From: Desulfosudis oleivorans
Lineage (GTDB): Bacteria > Desulfobacterota > Desulfobacteria > Desulfobacterales > SURF-7
Direction: 5' to 3'
Assembly (NCBI GenBank): GCA_020723325.1
Contig: DYJD01000040.1
Span: 1 to 49,712, forward strand
Length of the DNA: 49,712 nucleotides
In this document: one piece after another, positions 36,133 to 44,562 of the stretch
Position numbering within the stretch: the stretch's first letter is position 1
How the letters are laid out: every line of letters starts with the position of its first letter
The notes under the pieces: generated by a model
Database searches by the model: none
What the model saw: the letters and a program-made list of their open reading frames with translations, nothing else
What the model was told of the DNA's origin: nothing
Program-made: the position numbers and the translations under genes

Positions 36133-37300
36133 GCAAAGAATTATTCCGCGCCAAATGCGCACCTCCATACAACGCCGATTGGCGTCCATGCCTGCGGTAG
36201 CGATTCTCGGACCACGACAATGCGGTAAAACCACCCTCGCCCAAAACGTAATCAAGGATATTGAAAATACCGTTTATATTGATCTAGAACGCAGTTCGGA
36301 CTTGAATAAGCTGCGAGATCCCGAGGCCTTTTTTGAATTGAACAAGGATCGGCTGATCTGTTTGGATGAAATCCAGCGCCTCCCGGAATTGTTTCCGGAA
36401 ATGCGCTCGCATATCGATCGGGATGGGCGACCGAACCGTTTTTTGATTCTTGGATCAGCCTCACCCGAACTGCTCCGGCAAACCTCGGAAAGCTTGGCCG
36501 GCCGCATCTCCTTTGTTGAGTTAACCCCCTTTTCGCTTTCCGAAATCAATCCCCGGGCGGAAACTCCGATCATGCGAACCCACTGGCTGAGAGGTGGTTT
36601 TCCACGCAGTTTTTTGGCGGACGGCGAGGGTGAAAGTTATGAATGGCGGCTTGACTTTATCCGCACATTTCTGGAACGCGATATCCCCCAATTTGGAATC
36701 AATATTCCGGCCCGCCGCCTCGAACGATTTTGGAGAATGTGCGCCCATGGGCACGGCCAACTGCTGAATCGCTCCAAGCTGGGTGAATCAATCGGCGTCA
36801 GCCATCATACCATCGATACCTATCTGTCCTTGTTGGAACAGACCTATCTTCTGCGGGTACTCGAACCATATCATGCAAACCTGAAAAAGCGCCTGGTTAA
36901 ATCTCCGAAAGTATATATTCGCGATTCCGGCTTACTGCACGCCCTGCTGAACATTAAAAGCCACAATGATCTTCTCGGCCATCCGGTTTACGGCGCATCA
37001 TGGGAAGGTTTTGTGATTGAAAACACACTGTCCGTTTTTCCGGACTGGAAGCCCACCTTTTATCGCAGCGCTTCCGGAGCTGAAGTTGACCTGTTGCTGG
37101 AAAAAGGGCTCCGGCGCATCGCCATTGAAATCAAGGCGTCCACTTCACCACAGATCAAAGCCGGCTTCCGGCATGCCATAGAAGATCTTCAGGTGGATAA
37201 GGCCGTGGTCGTAGCGCCGGTGGAGGCACCCTATCCCTACCGGAACGACATTCAGGTGGTACCGCTGCAAATGCTTGCGGATCATCTCGGATCGTCTTGA
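36131..37300 (+). CDS. ATPase with DUF4143 domain
   Basis: This protein of about 389 residues begins MQRIIPRQMRTSIQRRLASM and has Walker A AILGPRQCGKTTLAQ, Walker B RLICLDEIQRLPELFPEMRS and sensor GSASPELLRQTSESLAGRIS, then the DUF4143 C-terminal domain (VDLLLEKGLRRIAIEIKAST, a PD-(D/E)XK-like fold). A TTG at 36077 would add 18 residues. These ATPases are widespread, often horizontally spread and linked to toxin-antitoxin or restriction-like functions, but their role is unsettled. It lies downstream of the broken kinase and probably arrived separately from operon C. Confidence 0.88.
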   Translation: MQRIIPRQMRTSIQRRLASMPAVAILGPRQCGKTTLAQNVIKDIENTVYIDLERSSDLNKLRDPEAFFELNKDRLICLDEIQRLPELFPEMRSHIDRDGRPNRFLILGSASPELLRQTSESLAGRISFVELTPFSLSEINPRAETPIMRTHWLRGGFPRSFLADGEGESYEWRLDFIRTFLERDIPQFGINIPARRLERFWRMCAHGHGQLLNRSKLGESIGVSHHTIDTYLSLLEQTYLLRVLEPYHANLKKRLVKSPKVYIRDSGLLHALLNIKSHNDLLGHPVYGASWEGFVIENTLSVFPDWKPTFYRSASGAEVDLLLEKGLRRIAIEIKASTSPQIKAGFRHAIEDLQVDKAVVVAPVEAPYPYRNDIQVVPLQMLADHLGSS

Positions 37301-37308
37301 CGATAGAC

Positions 37309-37383
37309 TTAGCAGCCCCCTTGCAGCCTGCCCCGTATCAGCACGCCCAGTCCGGCCTCGATAAGTGCGCTATTGAATTGCTC
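37309..37383 (-). pseudogene. Orphan 3' end of a second ptsP-like gene
   Basis: On the minus strand this reads EQFNSALIEAGLGVLIRGRL then QGGC and a stop. The real ptsP at 38585 ends LLNAALVEAGLGVLIRGPGN K-stop. Eleven of the residues ALIEAGLGVLIRG/ALVEAGLGVLIRG are shared in order, far beyond chance. It is a 25-codon scrap of a paralogue, between the DUF4143 ATPase and the AAA+ gene. It implies a former duplication or a deletion that removed most of another enzyme I gene. Confidence 0.7.
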
Positions 37384-37411
37384 GCCTGTATGATTAAAAA
37401 CAAGGTGGGGC

Positions 37412-38506
37412 CTACACTCTGGAATAGTTGATGCAATCCTGTTGAAATTCTTCAAGCACTTCACGGCTCAAAGAGGGACTCACTTTGGGAAGCATTTGAA
37501 TAAACGTAGCTGTTGTGACGCGATAGTCGTTTTTGCTTGCAAGCTCCTGCTCAAAGGCGAAATGCGCCACTTGTTCAAAAAAATACTCAATGTCCGCAGG
37601 GGTGAAGCCGTCCGTCATTTCTGCAAGTCGGTCCGGATCGATTTGACCGCAGTTGAGTCTGGAAAGATAATGATTCAGGATAGTCGTTCTGCCCTCCCGA
37701 TCTAAAGAACCGACCGGAATGATACAGTCGAATCTGCCCGGACGAAGCATCGCGGCATCCAGTTGCCGGATGTAATTCGTGGCGCACACCAGCAGTACCT
37801 GGTTGTTTTTATTTTTGAATACGGGTATCTGTTTTAAAAACTCATTGGTGATGGATTTGTCGATCCGGTTTGCGTTATCACGATTGCCGGCGATTTCCTC
37901 AAACTCATCAATAAACAGGACTATTTTTTCCAGGTTGCCGGACTTTTGCATGACGTCGCGCAGATTTGCCCCGACTTTTTCCACGCCGTCGATCATCAGC
38001 ATGCTTGGTAGGATCTCAATGTACCACCACGAAAGGACGCCTGCAATAGCCTTGACAAAATGGGTTTTCCCGGTTCCAGGCGGACCGAAAAAGATAATCG
38101 CCTTGGGAGGAACAACCCCATGTTTCAAAGCCAAACTCGCTTTTATCAGGGGCTGGATGATTCTGCGCTGGACCAATTGTTTCGGGGGCTGGGACTCGGC
38201 TATAGTATCCCATATTTCGCTGCCGATGGCTTGGGCTCCCATCTCCTTCAATAAATCCGTATGTTTGTATTTCAGGTATTCATCCGGGGCTTGCTCGATG
38301 TTTTCCAGAAAATCGATGCAGGCGGTGCGCAACCCCACATCCCTACCGACTTTTTCCGAGAGAAGCCATTTATGACTTATGATCTTGCTCCATAGATCGG
38401 CGGCGACATCCGCTTCGAAGTCGTTTCCACTCAACTCCAGTATTCTTTGCCTGCAAACTTCTGATGCCGTTATTTCATTATAGTTTTCGTCCAAGGTCTT
38501 CTCCAT
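37412..38506 (-). CDS. AAA+ ATPase with a DUF4032-like N-terminal segment
   Basis: This 364-residue cytoplasmic protein has an N-terminal region (about 1-100) containing LWSKIISHKWLLSEKVGRDVGL, similar to the HRW.LSE.AGRDVG stretch of DUF4032 proteins. An FtsH/p97-class AAA domain follows, with Walker A GPPGTGKT (141-148), Walker B IVLFIDEFEEIAG, sensor LVCATNYIRQLDAAMLRPGR with the arginine finger, and a small lid domain. There is no protease domain or membrane helix. It would be the last gene of operon D, 78 bp after ptsP, with its own ribosome site GGGGATTACTAT. The substrate is unknown. Confidence 0.88.
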   Translation of the reverse strand: MEKTLDENYNEITASEVCRQRILELSGNDFEADVAADLWSKIISHKWLLSEKVGRDVGLRTACIDFLENIEQAPDEYLKYKHTDLLKEMGAQAIGSEIWDTIAESQPPKQLVQRRIIQPLIKASLALKHGVVPPKAIIFFGPPGTGKTHFVKAIAGVLSWWYIEILPSMLMIDGVEKVGANLRDVMQKSGNLEKIVLFIDEFEEIAGNRDNANRIDKSITNEFLKQIPVFKNKNNQVLLVCATNYIRQLDAAMLRPGRFDCIIPVGSLDREGRTTILNHYLSRLNCGQIDPDRLAEMTDGFTPADIEYFFEQVAHFAFEQELASKNDYRVTTATFIQMLPKVSPSLSREVLEEFQQDCINYSRV

Positions 38507-38584
38507 ATAGTAATCCCCATATTCCCGCGGTTAGGATTTTATCGTACGCGGTTTATAATGCGATTAATGGTTTCAGTTCAGTTT

Positions 38585-40852
38585 CTACTTATTTCCCGGC
38601 CCCCTTATAAGCACACCCAATCCGGCCTCCACAAGCGCTGCATTCAGCAGATCGACAATGTCGGTTTCGTTCTCCACCGTCAGCGCCTTTTCGGAAAGTC
38701 CGCGAGCTTGCTGTTTGGTAAAGCTGCGGATGGTCCATTTGACACGCGGAAGATAAGATGGGTTCATGCTCAAGGAATCAACACCCATACCTAACAATAA
38801 GAGGGCGGAGGCCGGATCGCCAGCCATTTCACCGCACACACCGACGGTTTTCTTGCAGCGATGCGCCCGTGCCACGATATCATGGACAACATGAATTACA
38901 GCCGGATGAAGGTTGTCGTAAAAACCCTGGACCCGTGGATTGTTTCTATCCACCGCCAGCAGGTATTGGGTAAGATCATTTGTTCCGATGGAGAAGAAAT
39001 CCACGCGTTCCGACAACGCGGCAATTGAATATACGGCTGAAGGCACTTCGATCATGGCGCCCAAGCGGGGTTTTAGCGCCGGCCGGCCTTCCATCATCAA
39101 CTCCTGATAGGCGCGTTCTAACAGATCGATGGTCTGATCGATTTCGCTGATTCTGCTGATCATGGGAAAAATGACTTGCAGGTTGTGAAGCCCGAAATTG
39201 GCGCGCAGCAAAGCCCGCAACTGCGTTATAAATATTTCGGGATGGTCCAAAGTAAAGCGAATCCCGCGCAGGCCGAGAAAGGGATTGGCTTCGTTAATAA
39301 AAAAGAACGGCAGGGCCTTGTCGGCACCTGTATCGAGCGTGCGAATCGTCACCGGTTTGGGCGCAAAGGTTTCAAGCAGATTGCGGTACAGACGATACTG
39401 CTCGTTCTCTGTGGGAAGGGTTTCACGCGATAAAAAGAAAAATTCCGTGCGGTACAGACCCACACCTTCATAATCCCCGGCGCTTGTCGAAAAATCATCG
39501 GCGTCGATCCCCAGATTCACATGCAGGGGAATTCGGACCCCATCCCCGGTTTCGGCTGGCAAATCTTTAAGTGTCTCGAGTCGGGCGGAGATGGCCTGTT
39601 CTTCTATCATGCGTTGCTTGAATTCAATCCAATCCCCGGCTGAGGGATTAATACAGACAATCCCTTTGTCACCGTCGGCAATGACTTCGCAGCCCTCTAA
39701 ATAAGCGATGGGAAGATCGCCCAGCCCCATAACGGCGGGAATTCCGAGTGCGCGTGCTACTATCGCAATATGGGATAAGGTCGAACCGTTGCTGCAGATG
39801 ATGCCGACCAGCAAGTCCCGGGGTACCCCTGAAATTTCAGCCAGGCTGAGATCCGCGCCCGCCAAAATGCATTGCTTTGGATACTTGCCGGAAGGAGGAA
39901 TGTTTTCCTGCAAATGGCTTAGAATATGCCGGCCGACATTGCGAATATCTTCCGCCTTAGCGGCGATATAAGGGTCATCAATACGTTGAAAGATTTGCAC
40001 TAATTCTAGAACGGTGTCGCTTAAAGCGCCTCGCGCCCATTGTCCGGCGCGAATTCGTGCAATCGTTCCTGAATTTAGTTTGTCGGAATCAAGCATTAAT
40101 ACCGTAACATCGAACAGTGCGAGAACTTCGCCGGGCAGGTCGGGGCGCATGCGTTCGCGGCTTGATAGTAATTCCTGCTTCGCCGCGGCGACGGCGGCCC
40201 GGAAGGCCGCCTCTTCCATGTCGATGTCAAGCGCTGGATAGTCCGGTGTGGATTGCAGATCGGCGGGTTGGGCCAGGGTAATGACGCCGCTGGTGATTCC
40301 GGGCGCGCATGAAATCCCGCGGACAACCATCCGCCCAAGCGACGAGCCGATCAATTGCCGACCCACATCCCATTTTACCAGAAGGTGGTTCACGGCACCG
40401 CCGAGTTGAGTCGCCAGGGTAATAAAAAAGGCCGTCTCGTTATCGTCGAATCGTCGCTTTTCAATCTTCCGCGCCACCAGTATGGCCAATACCCGGCGGT
40501 GATGAATTATGGGAGCGCCGAGAAAGGCTTGAAAGCCCTCCGCTGCAATCTCCAGACTATGGTGAAAACCGGGATGATCGGCAGGGCTCGCGAGATTGAC
40601 GGCTTCCTCATGCGCCGCAATCCAGTCCACCAGTCCATCTTGCTGCCTCATCCGTGCTTTCCCGAAGGCGTCGGTAATCAAGCCGTCCGCCGTCAGTAAT
40701 TGATAATGGCCGGTTTCCGCATCTCTCAGATAGCAAGCGCATGCGTCCGACGAAATGGTGGTATTAATCCTTCCGACAATCAACGTGAGCGCATCTCCCA
40801 GACGGGATGCGGCGTTGACTTCTTGTATGATTCGACGGACGTGATTCAACAT
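38585..40852 (-). CDS. ptsP: PtsP-type enzyme I (GAF domain plus PEP phosphotransferase)
   Basis: This 755-residue protein has a GAF sensor (about 15-165; SDACACYLRDAETGHYQLLT), an enzyme I phospho-His domain with the active His361 in STLSHIAIVARALGIPAVMG, and a PEP-binding barrel with RTEFFFLSRETLPTENEQ, GLRGIRFTLDHPE, IGTNDLTQYLLAVDRN and the active Cys in VGVCGEMAGDP. All catalytic residues are present. PtsP takes phosphate from PEP and passes it to HPr/NPr and EIIA-Ntr; neither partner is in this window. The start overlaps the GGDEF gene end by 89 bp, but the N-terminus matches family starts, so the overlap looks real. Confidence 0.9.
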   Translation of the reverse strand: MLNHVRRIIQEVNAASRLGDALTLIVGRINTTISSDACACYLRDAETGHYQLLTADGLITDAFGKARMRQQDGLVDWIAAHEEAVNLASPADHPGFHHSLEIAAEGFQAFLGAPIIHHRRVLAILVARKIEKRRFDDNETAFFITLATQLGGAVNHLLVKWDVGRQLIGSSLGRMVVRGISCAPGITSGVITLAQPADLQSTPDYPALDIDMEEAAFRAAVAAAKQELLSSRERMRPDLPGEVLALFDVTVLMLDSDKLNSGTIARIRAGQWARGALSDTVLELVQIFQRIDDPYIAAKAEDIRNVGRHILSHLQENIPPSGKYPKQCILAGADLSLAEISGVPRDLLVGIICSNGSTLSHIAIVARALGIPAVMGLGDLPIAYLEGCEVIADGDKGIVCINPSAGDWIEFKQRMIEEQAISARLETLKDLPAETGDGVRIPLHVNLGIDADDFSTSAGDYEGVGLYRTEFFFLSRETLPTENEQYRLYRNLLETFAPKPVTIRTLDTGADKALPFFFINEANPFLGLRGIRFTLDHPEIFITQLRALLRANFGLHNLQVIFPMISRISEIDQTIDLLERAYQELMMEGRPALKPRLGAMIEVPSAVYSIAALSERVDFFSIGTNDLTQYLLAVDRNNPRVQGFYDNLHPAVIHVVHDIVARAHRCKKTVGVCGEMAGDPASALLLLGMGVDSLSMNPSYLPRVKWTIRSFTKQQARGLSEKALTVENETDIVDLLNAALVEAGLGVLIRGPGNK

Positions 40853-41837
40853 GATGGGTTTTTTTCTTTCGCTTTTGTTTGTACATTAATTTGTCGCCTT
40901 GAACTATTAACTCGGAAATGGAGGAATCGGATTCAGGGTCGTAGTAGGCGATACCGACACTCAACGTGAGCTTATAGCCCTGATTGCTTTTCAGGTTGTA
41001 AATTTCGATGGCCTTCTGCAGACGGGTGATGATCTTTGCGGTGCAATCACCGGCGATTCCCACCGGGAAAACCACGAACTCATCACCGCCGATCCGGGCG
41101 ATGATATCGGACTCCCGATAATGCTCGCGGAGCACTCCGGCGACAGCAACCAAGGCTTTGTCCCCTTCTGAATGCCCCGCCGTGTCATTAATGGTTTTTA
41201 ACTGGTCAAGGTCGACATACAACATGTAAAGCCCTTTTTTTTGTCGTTTCGCGATTTTAAGCAACTTGTTTCCCAACGTAAAGAGTCCGCGCCTGTTGAA
41301 AAGACCCGTAAGCTCGTCCGTGATCGATATGGAGATGAGCTTTTTCTCCAAGCGCACCCGTTCCGTGATATCTTCAATCGCCAGAAGAATCATTTGGTTG
41401 TCGATGGCTTGGTGATAAACCCGGCGGGCGTTGAGCATCATCACTTTTTGGCCGATGACTGCAAAACGATGTTCAACCTTAAAACCTTCGAACTTATGAT
41501 TTTTCGGAATAATATTCTCCAGCAGCAAGCGCAGTCGTGGAATATTCCATTGCCGGTTCCCGAGATCATAAAGATAACTCCCGATGGTTTCGGTGGGCGT
41601 CACTCTGAAAACAGTATAAAAAGAGCGGTTGGCGAATAGTATCGTCAGGTCTGAACTCAGCACCAGAATCGGTTCGCGCATTGTTTCCAAAATGCATTCC
41701 GCAAATTTTGGTGTTCTGTCATTCCGTGCTTCCGCGCGATTGTCTTGGGATTCTGTTTTTTCCAATAACACAATTCTGCGGCGCAATTCGGTCAATTCAC
41801 TTATCAGTAGACTTTTTGTTTTGCGCTGATCTTTCAT
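40764..41837 (-). CDS. PAS-GGDEF diguanylate cyclase
   Basis: This 357-residue cytoplasmic protein has a helical start and a PAS domain (about 55-165), then a GGDEF domain (about 175-335) with an intact active site IGGDEFVVF at about 250-254 and DLDQLKTINDTAGHSEGDKA. No RxxD inhibitory site is obvious. It should make cyclic di-GMP. The PAS shares LYDLGNRQWNIPRLRLLLEN, FKVEHRF and MLNARRVY with the PAS of the sigma-54 activator at 42942-44402 (LYDLGNRQWDIPKLRELLEE in register), so both probably sense the same signal. It is the fourth gene of operon D. Confidence 0.9.
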   Translation of the reverse strand: MKDQRKTKSLLISELTELRRRIVLLEKTESQDNRAEARNDRTPKFAECILETMREPILVLSSDLTILFANRSFYTVFRVTPTETIGSYLYDLGNRQWNIPRLRLLLENIIPKNHKFEGFKVEHRFAVIGQKVMMLNARRVYHQAIDNQMILLAIEDITERVRLEKKLISISITDELTGLFNRRGLFTLGNKLLKIAKRQKKGLYMLYVDLDQLKTINDTAGHSEGDKALVAVAGVLREHYRESDIIARIGGDEFVVFPVGIAGDCTAKIITRLQKAIEIYNLKSNQGYKLTLSVGIAYYDPESDSSISELIVQGDKLMYKQKRKKKTHHVESRPSNHTRSQRRIPSGRCAHVDCRKD

Positions 41838-41857
41838 TTCAACTTAATACGAAACCG

Positions 41858-41977
41858 TCAAATTTTCTTTTTTTTGTCTTTGCTTGTCGGCAATGCCGAG
41901 TAATAAATGATTATCCCGGCAAGAATTATCAAGAGCAGCCATACATACATCCCCCAATATAAATAAATCATCATCAT
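41858..41977 (-). CDS. 39-residue single-helix membrane peptide
   Basis: The minus strand encodes MMMIYLYWGMYVWLLLIILA, then GIIIYYSALPTSKDKKKKI and a stop. One long hydrophobic helix (about 4-26) is followed by a Lys-rich tail, which predicts the C-terminus inside. A strong AAGGAGAA ribosome site lies 3 bp from the first of three ATGs (41977, 41974, 41971); the second is best spaced. It lies within operon D between the ABM-domain gene and the GGDEF gene. No family is recognised. The ribosome site and clean membrane pattern make it likely real. Confidence 0.65.
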   Translation of the reverse strand: MMMIYLYWGMYVWLLLIILAGIIIYYSALPTSKDKKKKI

Positions 41978-42029
41978 TTATTCTCCTTGAAAATTTTCGC
42001 CGGATCATTGCCTTTCGGTACAGGCCTGA

Positions 42030-42365
42030 TTACTGCTGGAGCCCTTTTCCGCGCACGGCATGGACGGCTTCCTGCCCTTCCGATTGGTGGATGGTGTAAA
42101 TATTGATTTCATGCGGCTCGTTGAGAAGGCTCTTGGTCCCCAGTAGAACGCTGAACATTTCAGATTGTAAATGATGATCCAAATCCTTGCGTGTTCGCCA
42201 CTCCTCAAGCAGTGTCAAGAGATTCTGATCCTCGATGTCGCAAAAGAGGGCGTAGCTCATGCAACCGGTTTCCTTTTTCATCGGCCCCATCATGGAAAGG
42301 ACCGTTTGCACCAGCTCTTTCTGTTTTTCCGAAAGCACGTTCATGGTGATTCTGACGATGATCAT
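42030..42365 (-). CDS. Antibiotic-biosynthesis-monooxygenase (ABM)-fold protein
   Basis: This protein of about 111 residues begins MIIVRITMNVLSEKQKELVQ, with the ABM ferredoxin-like pattern GCMSYALFCDIEDQNLLTLLEEWRTRKDLDHHLQS. A GTG at 42374 is possible; GGGAGG before the ATG at 42365 favours the shorter form. ABM-fold proteins are quinol or haem monooxygenases or small sensors of electrophiles. The catalytic class cannot be told. It is the second gene of operon D, 34 bp behind the KH gene. Confidence 0.8.
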   Translation of the reverse strand: MIIVRITMNVLSEKQKELVQTVLSMMGPMKKETGCMSYALFCDIEDQNLLTLLEEWRTRKDLDHHLQSEMFSVLLGTKSLLNEPHEINIYTIHQSEGQEAVHAVRGKGLQQ

Positions 42366-42399
42366 TGCGGCCACCTCCCGGCAATGCCTGATTTTTTAA

Positions 42400-42630
42400 T
42401 TATTCGATGATTTCGAGCACCGTTCGTTTTTTGGACTTGGCGGAAACTGCGTTTAAAAGGGTCCGCAGCGCGCACACGGTCCGGCCCTGTTTGCCGATTA
42501 TTTTGCCTATGTCTGTTTGGGCGACCCTGAGTTCCAGTATTGACGTGTACATTCCTCCGATTTCGGTAATGGATACCACATTCGGTTTGTCAACCAGTGC
42601 TCGTGCAATGATTTCAACTAGTTGTTTCAT
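42400..42630 (-). CDS. KH-domain RNA-binding protein (KhpA-like)
   Basis: This 76-residue single KH domain is MKQLVEIIARALVDKPNVVS, then DIGKIIGKQGRTVCALRTLL with the GxxG loop as GKQG, then KKRTVLEIIE. That is the size and shape of KhpA, which binds RNA alone or with KhpB. The usual khpA is in a ribosomal operon (rpsP-rimM); this is an extra copy. A strong AGAGGAGGCGTTCC precedes it. As first gene of operon D it would be the direct target of site D, which points to post-transcriptional control within the stress programme. Confidence 0.88.
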   Translation of the reverse strand: MKQLVEIIARALVDKPNVVSITEIGGMYTSILELRVAQTDIGKIIGKQGRTVCALRTLLNAVSAKSKKRTVLEIIE

Positions 42631-42726
42631 GGAACGCCTCCTCTGCGGCCGTGGTTTGAAGGCATGGGGAACGGAGCTGGTTACTCCGGCCTGAAAAGCA
42701 TGCCTTTATTTGCTGCTTTTTATATA

Positions 42727-42742
42727 ATCAAACTTCATGCCG
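42727..42742 (-). promoter_or_regulatory. Sigma-54 promoter for operon D
   Basis: On the minus strand CGGCAT (42742-42737), GAAGT, TTGAT (42731-42727). The -24 GG and -12 GA have the same spacing as in the other three promoters. The predicted start near 42716 leaves a leader of about 86 bp before the KH gene. The gene-free sequence 42631-42941 holds this promoter, the operator and a hairpin. Confidence 0.7.
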
Positions 42743-42840
42743 GATTTCCAACGCCGCTTTTTTTATTGCATCGTTATGAATTTATAAACAAAATTATTTA
42801 ATGAAGGGGGCAATCCCAATGCAGGCAGCGAAATCGGCAA

Positions 42841-42871
42841 GGTCATATTCAACCACTGGTCATATATAACC
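42841..42871 (-). promoter_or_regulatory. Tandem-palindrome operator (site D)
   Basis: Given on the plus strand: GGTCATATTCAACC (42841-42854), ACT, GGTCATATATAACC (42858-42871). It is 98 bp upstream, on the minus strand, of the operon D promoter. It lies between the activator gene's stop and the KH gene. The geometry is the same as at sites A-C. Confidence 0.78.
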
Positions 42872-42895
42872 CTGTTTTGAGGGGGCGAATTACAC

Positions 42896-42922
42896 TCAAA
42901 GTCTGATGATCATGGACTTTGA
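42896..42922 (-). terminator. Hairpin after the sigma-54 activator gene
   Basis: TCAAAGTC (42896-42903) pairs with GACTTTGA (42915-42922) across 11 bp, 20 bp after the activator's stop. No T-run follows on the minus strand, so termination would be weak or factor-dependent. It may separate the activator transcript from operon D. Confidence 0.35.
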
Positions 42923-42941
42923 ATGGTGCGGAAACCAGGCC

Positions 42942-44402
42942 TCACGGTTTTTGAATATCGAGCTTGCGTATGCGGGCGCGCAAAGTGCTGCGGTCAAGAC
43001 CCAGGATCTCGGCGGCACTGTTCTTACCGCTCACTTTCCACTGTGTTTGCTCCAGTACCTTGATAATGTACTCCCGTTCAACATCCTGCAGGGTTCGTTC
43101 AGCCCTTGCTGAATCTTTTGCTGGCGTTTTCAGGTCGTCCACCAGACGCAGTTTGGGTCCCGAGGAGTTGATTACCGCCCGTTCAAGGACATTTTCCAGT
43201 TCCCGGATATTGCCGGGCCAATGGTATTTTTGCAGCGTATCCATAACGCCCGCCGGGACCACGTCTATGGCTTTGCCTAGTCTCTTTGAGATTTTATCAA
43301 TATAAAATTTCACCAGCAGGGGAATATCGCCCACCCGATTCCGGAGCGGCGGCATCGTAATCGGGAAAATATTCAGCCGATACCAGAGATCCTCGCGGAA
43401 TCGGCCTTTGCGGACTTCCTCTTCGAGATTTCGATTTGTGGCCGCGATGATTCTCACATCGACCTTGATTGTATCCGAACTGCCCAAACGCTCAAACTCA
43501 CCGCTCTGTATCACCTGGAGCAGTTTCGGCTGCAATTCCAGGGGTAGTTCGCCGATTTCATCCAGAAAGAGGGTGGCGCCGTCGGCAACCTCAAATCGTC
43601 CCAACCGCTTGGTTTGAGCACCGGTGAAAGCGCCTTTCTCGTGGCCGAACAGCTCGCTTTCAATCAGATTTGAAGGCAGGGTGGCGCAATTCATTTTTAC
43701 CAGCGCCCGATTCTTGCGTGGACTAAGTCCATGAATGGCTCGGGCCACCAGTTCCTTACCGGTTCCGGTTTCGCCCAGAACCAAGACGTTCGTACCCGTG
43801 CCGGCGATTTGTTGAATCTTATAAAACACATAATTGATTTCGTTGCTTTGACCGATGATGTTTTCATGGTCGAATTCCAGTTTGATTTCTTCCTGGAGAT
43901 AGGCTCTTTCAGCATCCAACTGTTCTTTTAACTTTTTTATTTCGAGAAGGGCTGTTTCCGCCTCTTCCCTGGCTTGGGTGAGTTCGACTGTTCGATTTTC
44001 AACCAATTCCTGAAGATGTCTTTTATAATATTCACGCTCGGTCACATCCTCGATGGCCAGGAGGATCAGTTGGGTCTGGCTTAACTCTCTGTAGACCCGC
44101 CTGGCGTTTAAATGCATTATCTTTCGACCGATGGTTTCAAAAGTATGCTCCACTTCAAAATTATTAAACATGGAATTTTGCGGCAGGATCTCTTCAAGCA
44201 ATTCCCTAAGCTTGGGGATATCCCATTGCCGGTTGCCTAGATCATATATTATTACGCCCTGTGTCTCTTCAGGTATGACTTTGAAGGTGCTATAAAAGGA
44301 ATGGTTGGCGCTTACAACTTTCAGATCGGAATCAAGCAGCAATAGGGGTTCTCGAATTGAACCCATTATGCTGTTTAGAACCTCAAAAAAAATTTTCGGC
44401 AT
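42942..44402 (-). CDS. PAS-sensing sigma-54 activator (enhancer-binding protein)
   Basis: This 486-residue transcription activator has a PAS domain (about 8-120), a coiled-coil linker (about 125-180) and a central AAA+ domain (about 185-420) with Walker A GETGTGKE (about 210), the sigma-54 contact loop GAFTGA (about 257) and ATLFLDEIGELPLELQPKLLQ. A C-terminal Fis-type helix-turn-helix follows (ILGLDRSTLRARIRKLDI). No receiver domain is present, so it senses through PAS and not by phosphorylation. The GAFTGA loop is intact, so it should drive sigma-54 promoters. It is the only such regulator in the window and adjoins site D, making it the natural candidate to bind all four operators. No site of this type precedes its own gene. 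Confidence 0.92.
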   Translation of the reverse strand: MPKIFFEVLNSIMGSIREPLLLLDSDLKVVSANHSFYSTFKVIPEETQGVIIYDLGNRQWDIPKLRELLEEILPQNSMFNNFEVEHTFETIGRKIMHLNARRVYRELSQTQLILLAIEDVTEREYYKRHLQELVENRTVELTQAREEAETALLEIKKLKEQLDAERAYLQEEIKLEFDHENIIGQSNEINYVFYKIQQIAGTGTNVLVLGETGTGKELVARAIHGLSPRKNRALVKMNCATLPSNLIESELFGHEKGAFTGAQTKRLGRFEVADGATLFLDEIGELPLELQPKLLQVIQSGEFERLGSSDTIKVDVRIIAATNRNLEEEVRKGRFREDLWYRLNIFPITMPPLRNRVGDIPLLVKFYIDKISKRLGKAIDVVPAGVMDTLQKYHWPGNIRELENVLERAVINSSGPKLRLVDDLKTPAKDSARAERTLQDVEREYIIKVLEQTQWKVSGKNSAAEILGLDRSTLRARIRKLDIQKP

Positions 44403-44562
44403 ATATTTTTTTTTAGCTTAAAGGAAACAACAATATACTGTTGCTGTCGGTCTTCTGTTTTCGCCAATTTAATAGTGATGCTGTTCTTATATTGATTTGC
44501 CAAGGCAATGGCAATACTTTTTACCCGGCATGCTCTCCGATCAACCAACCGGGTGATCCAGC

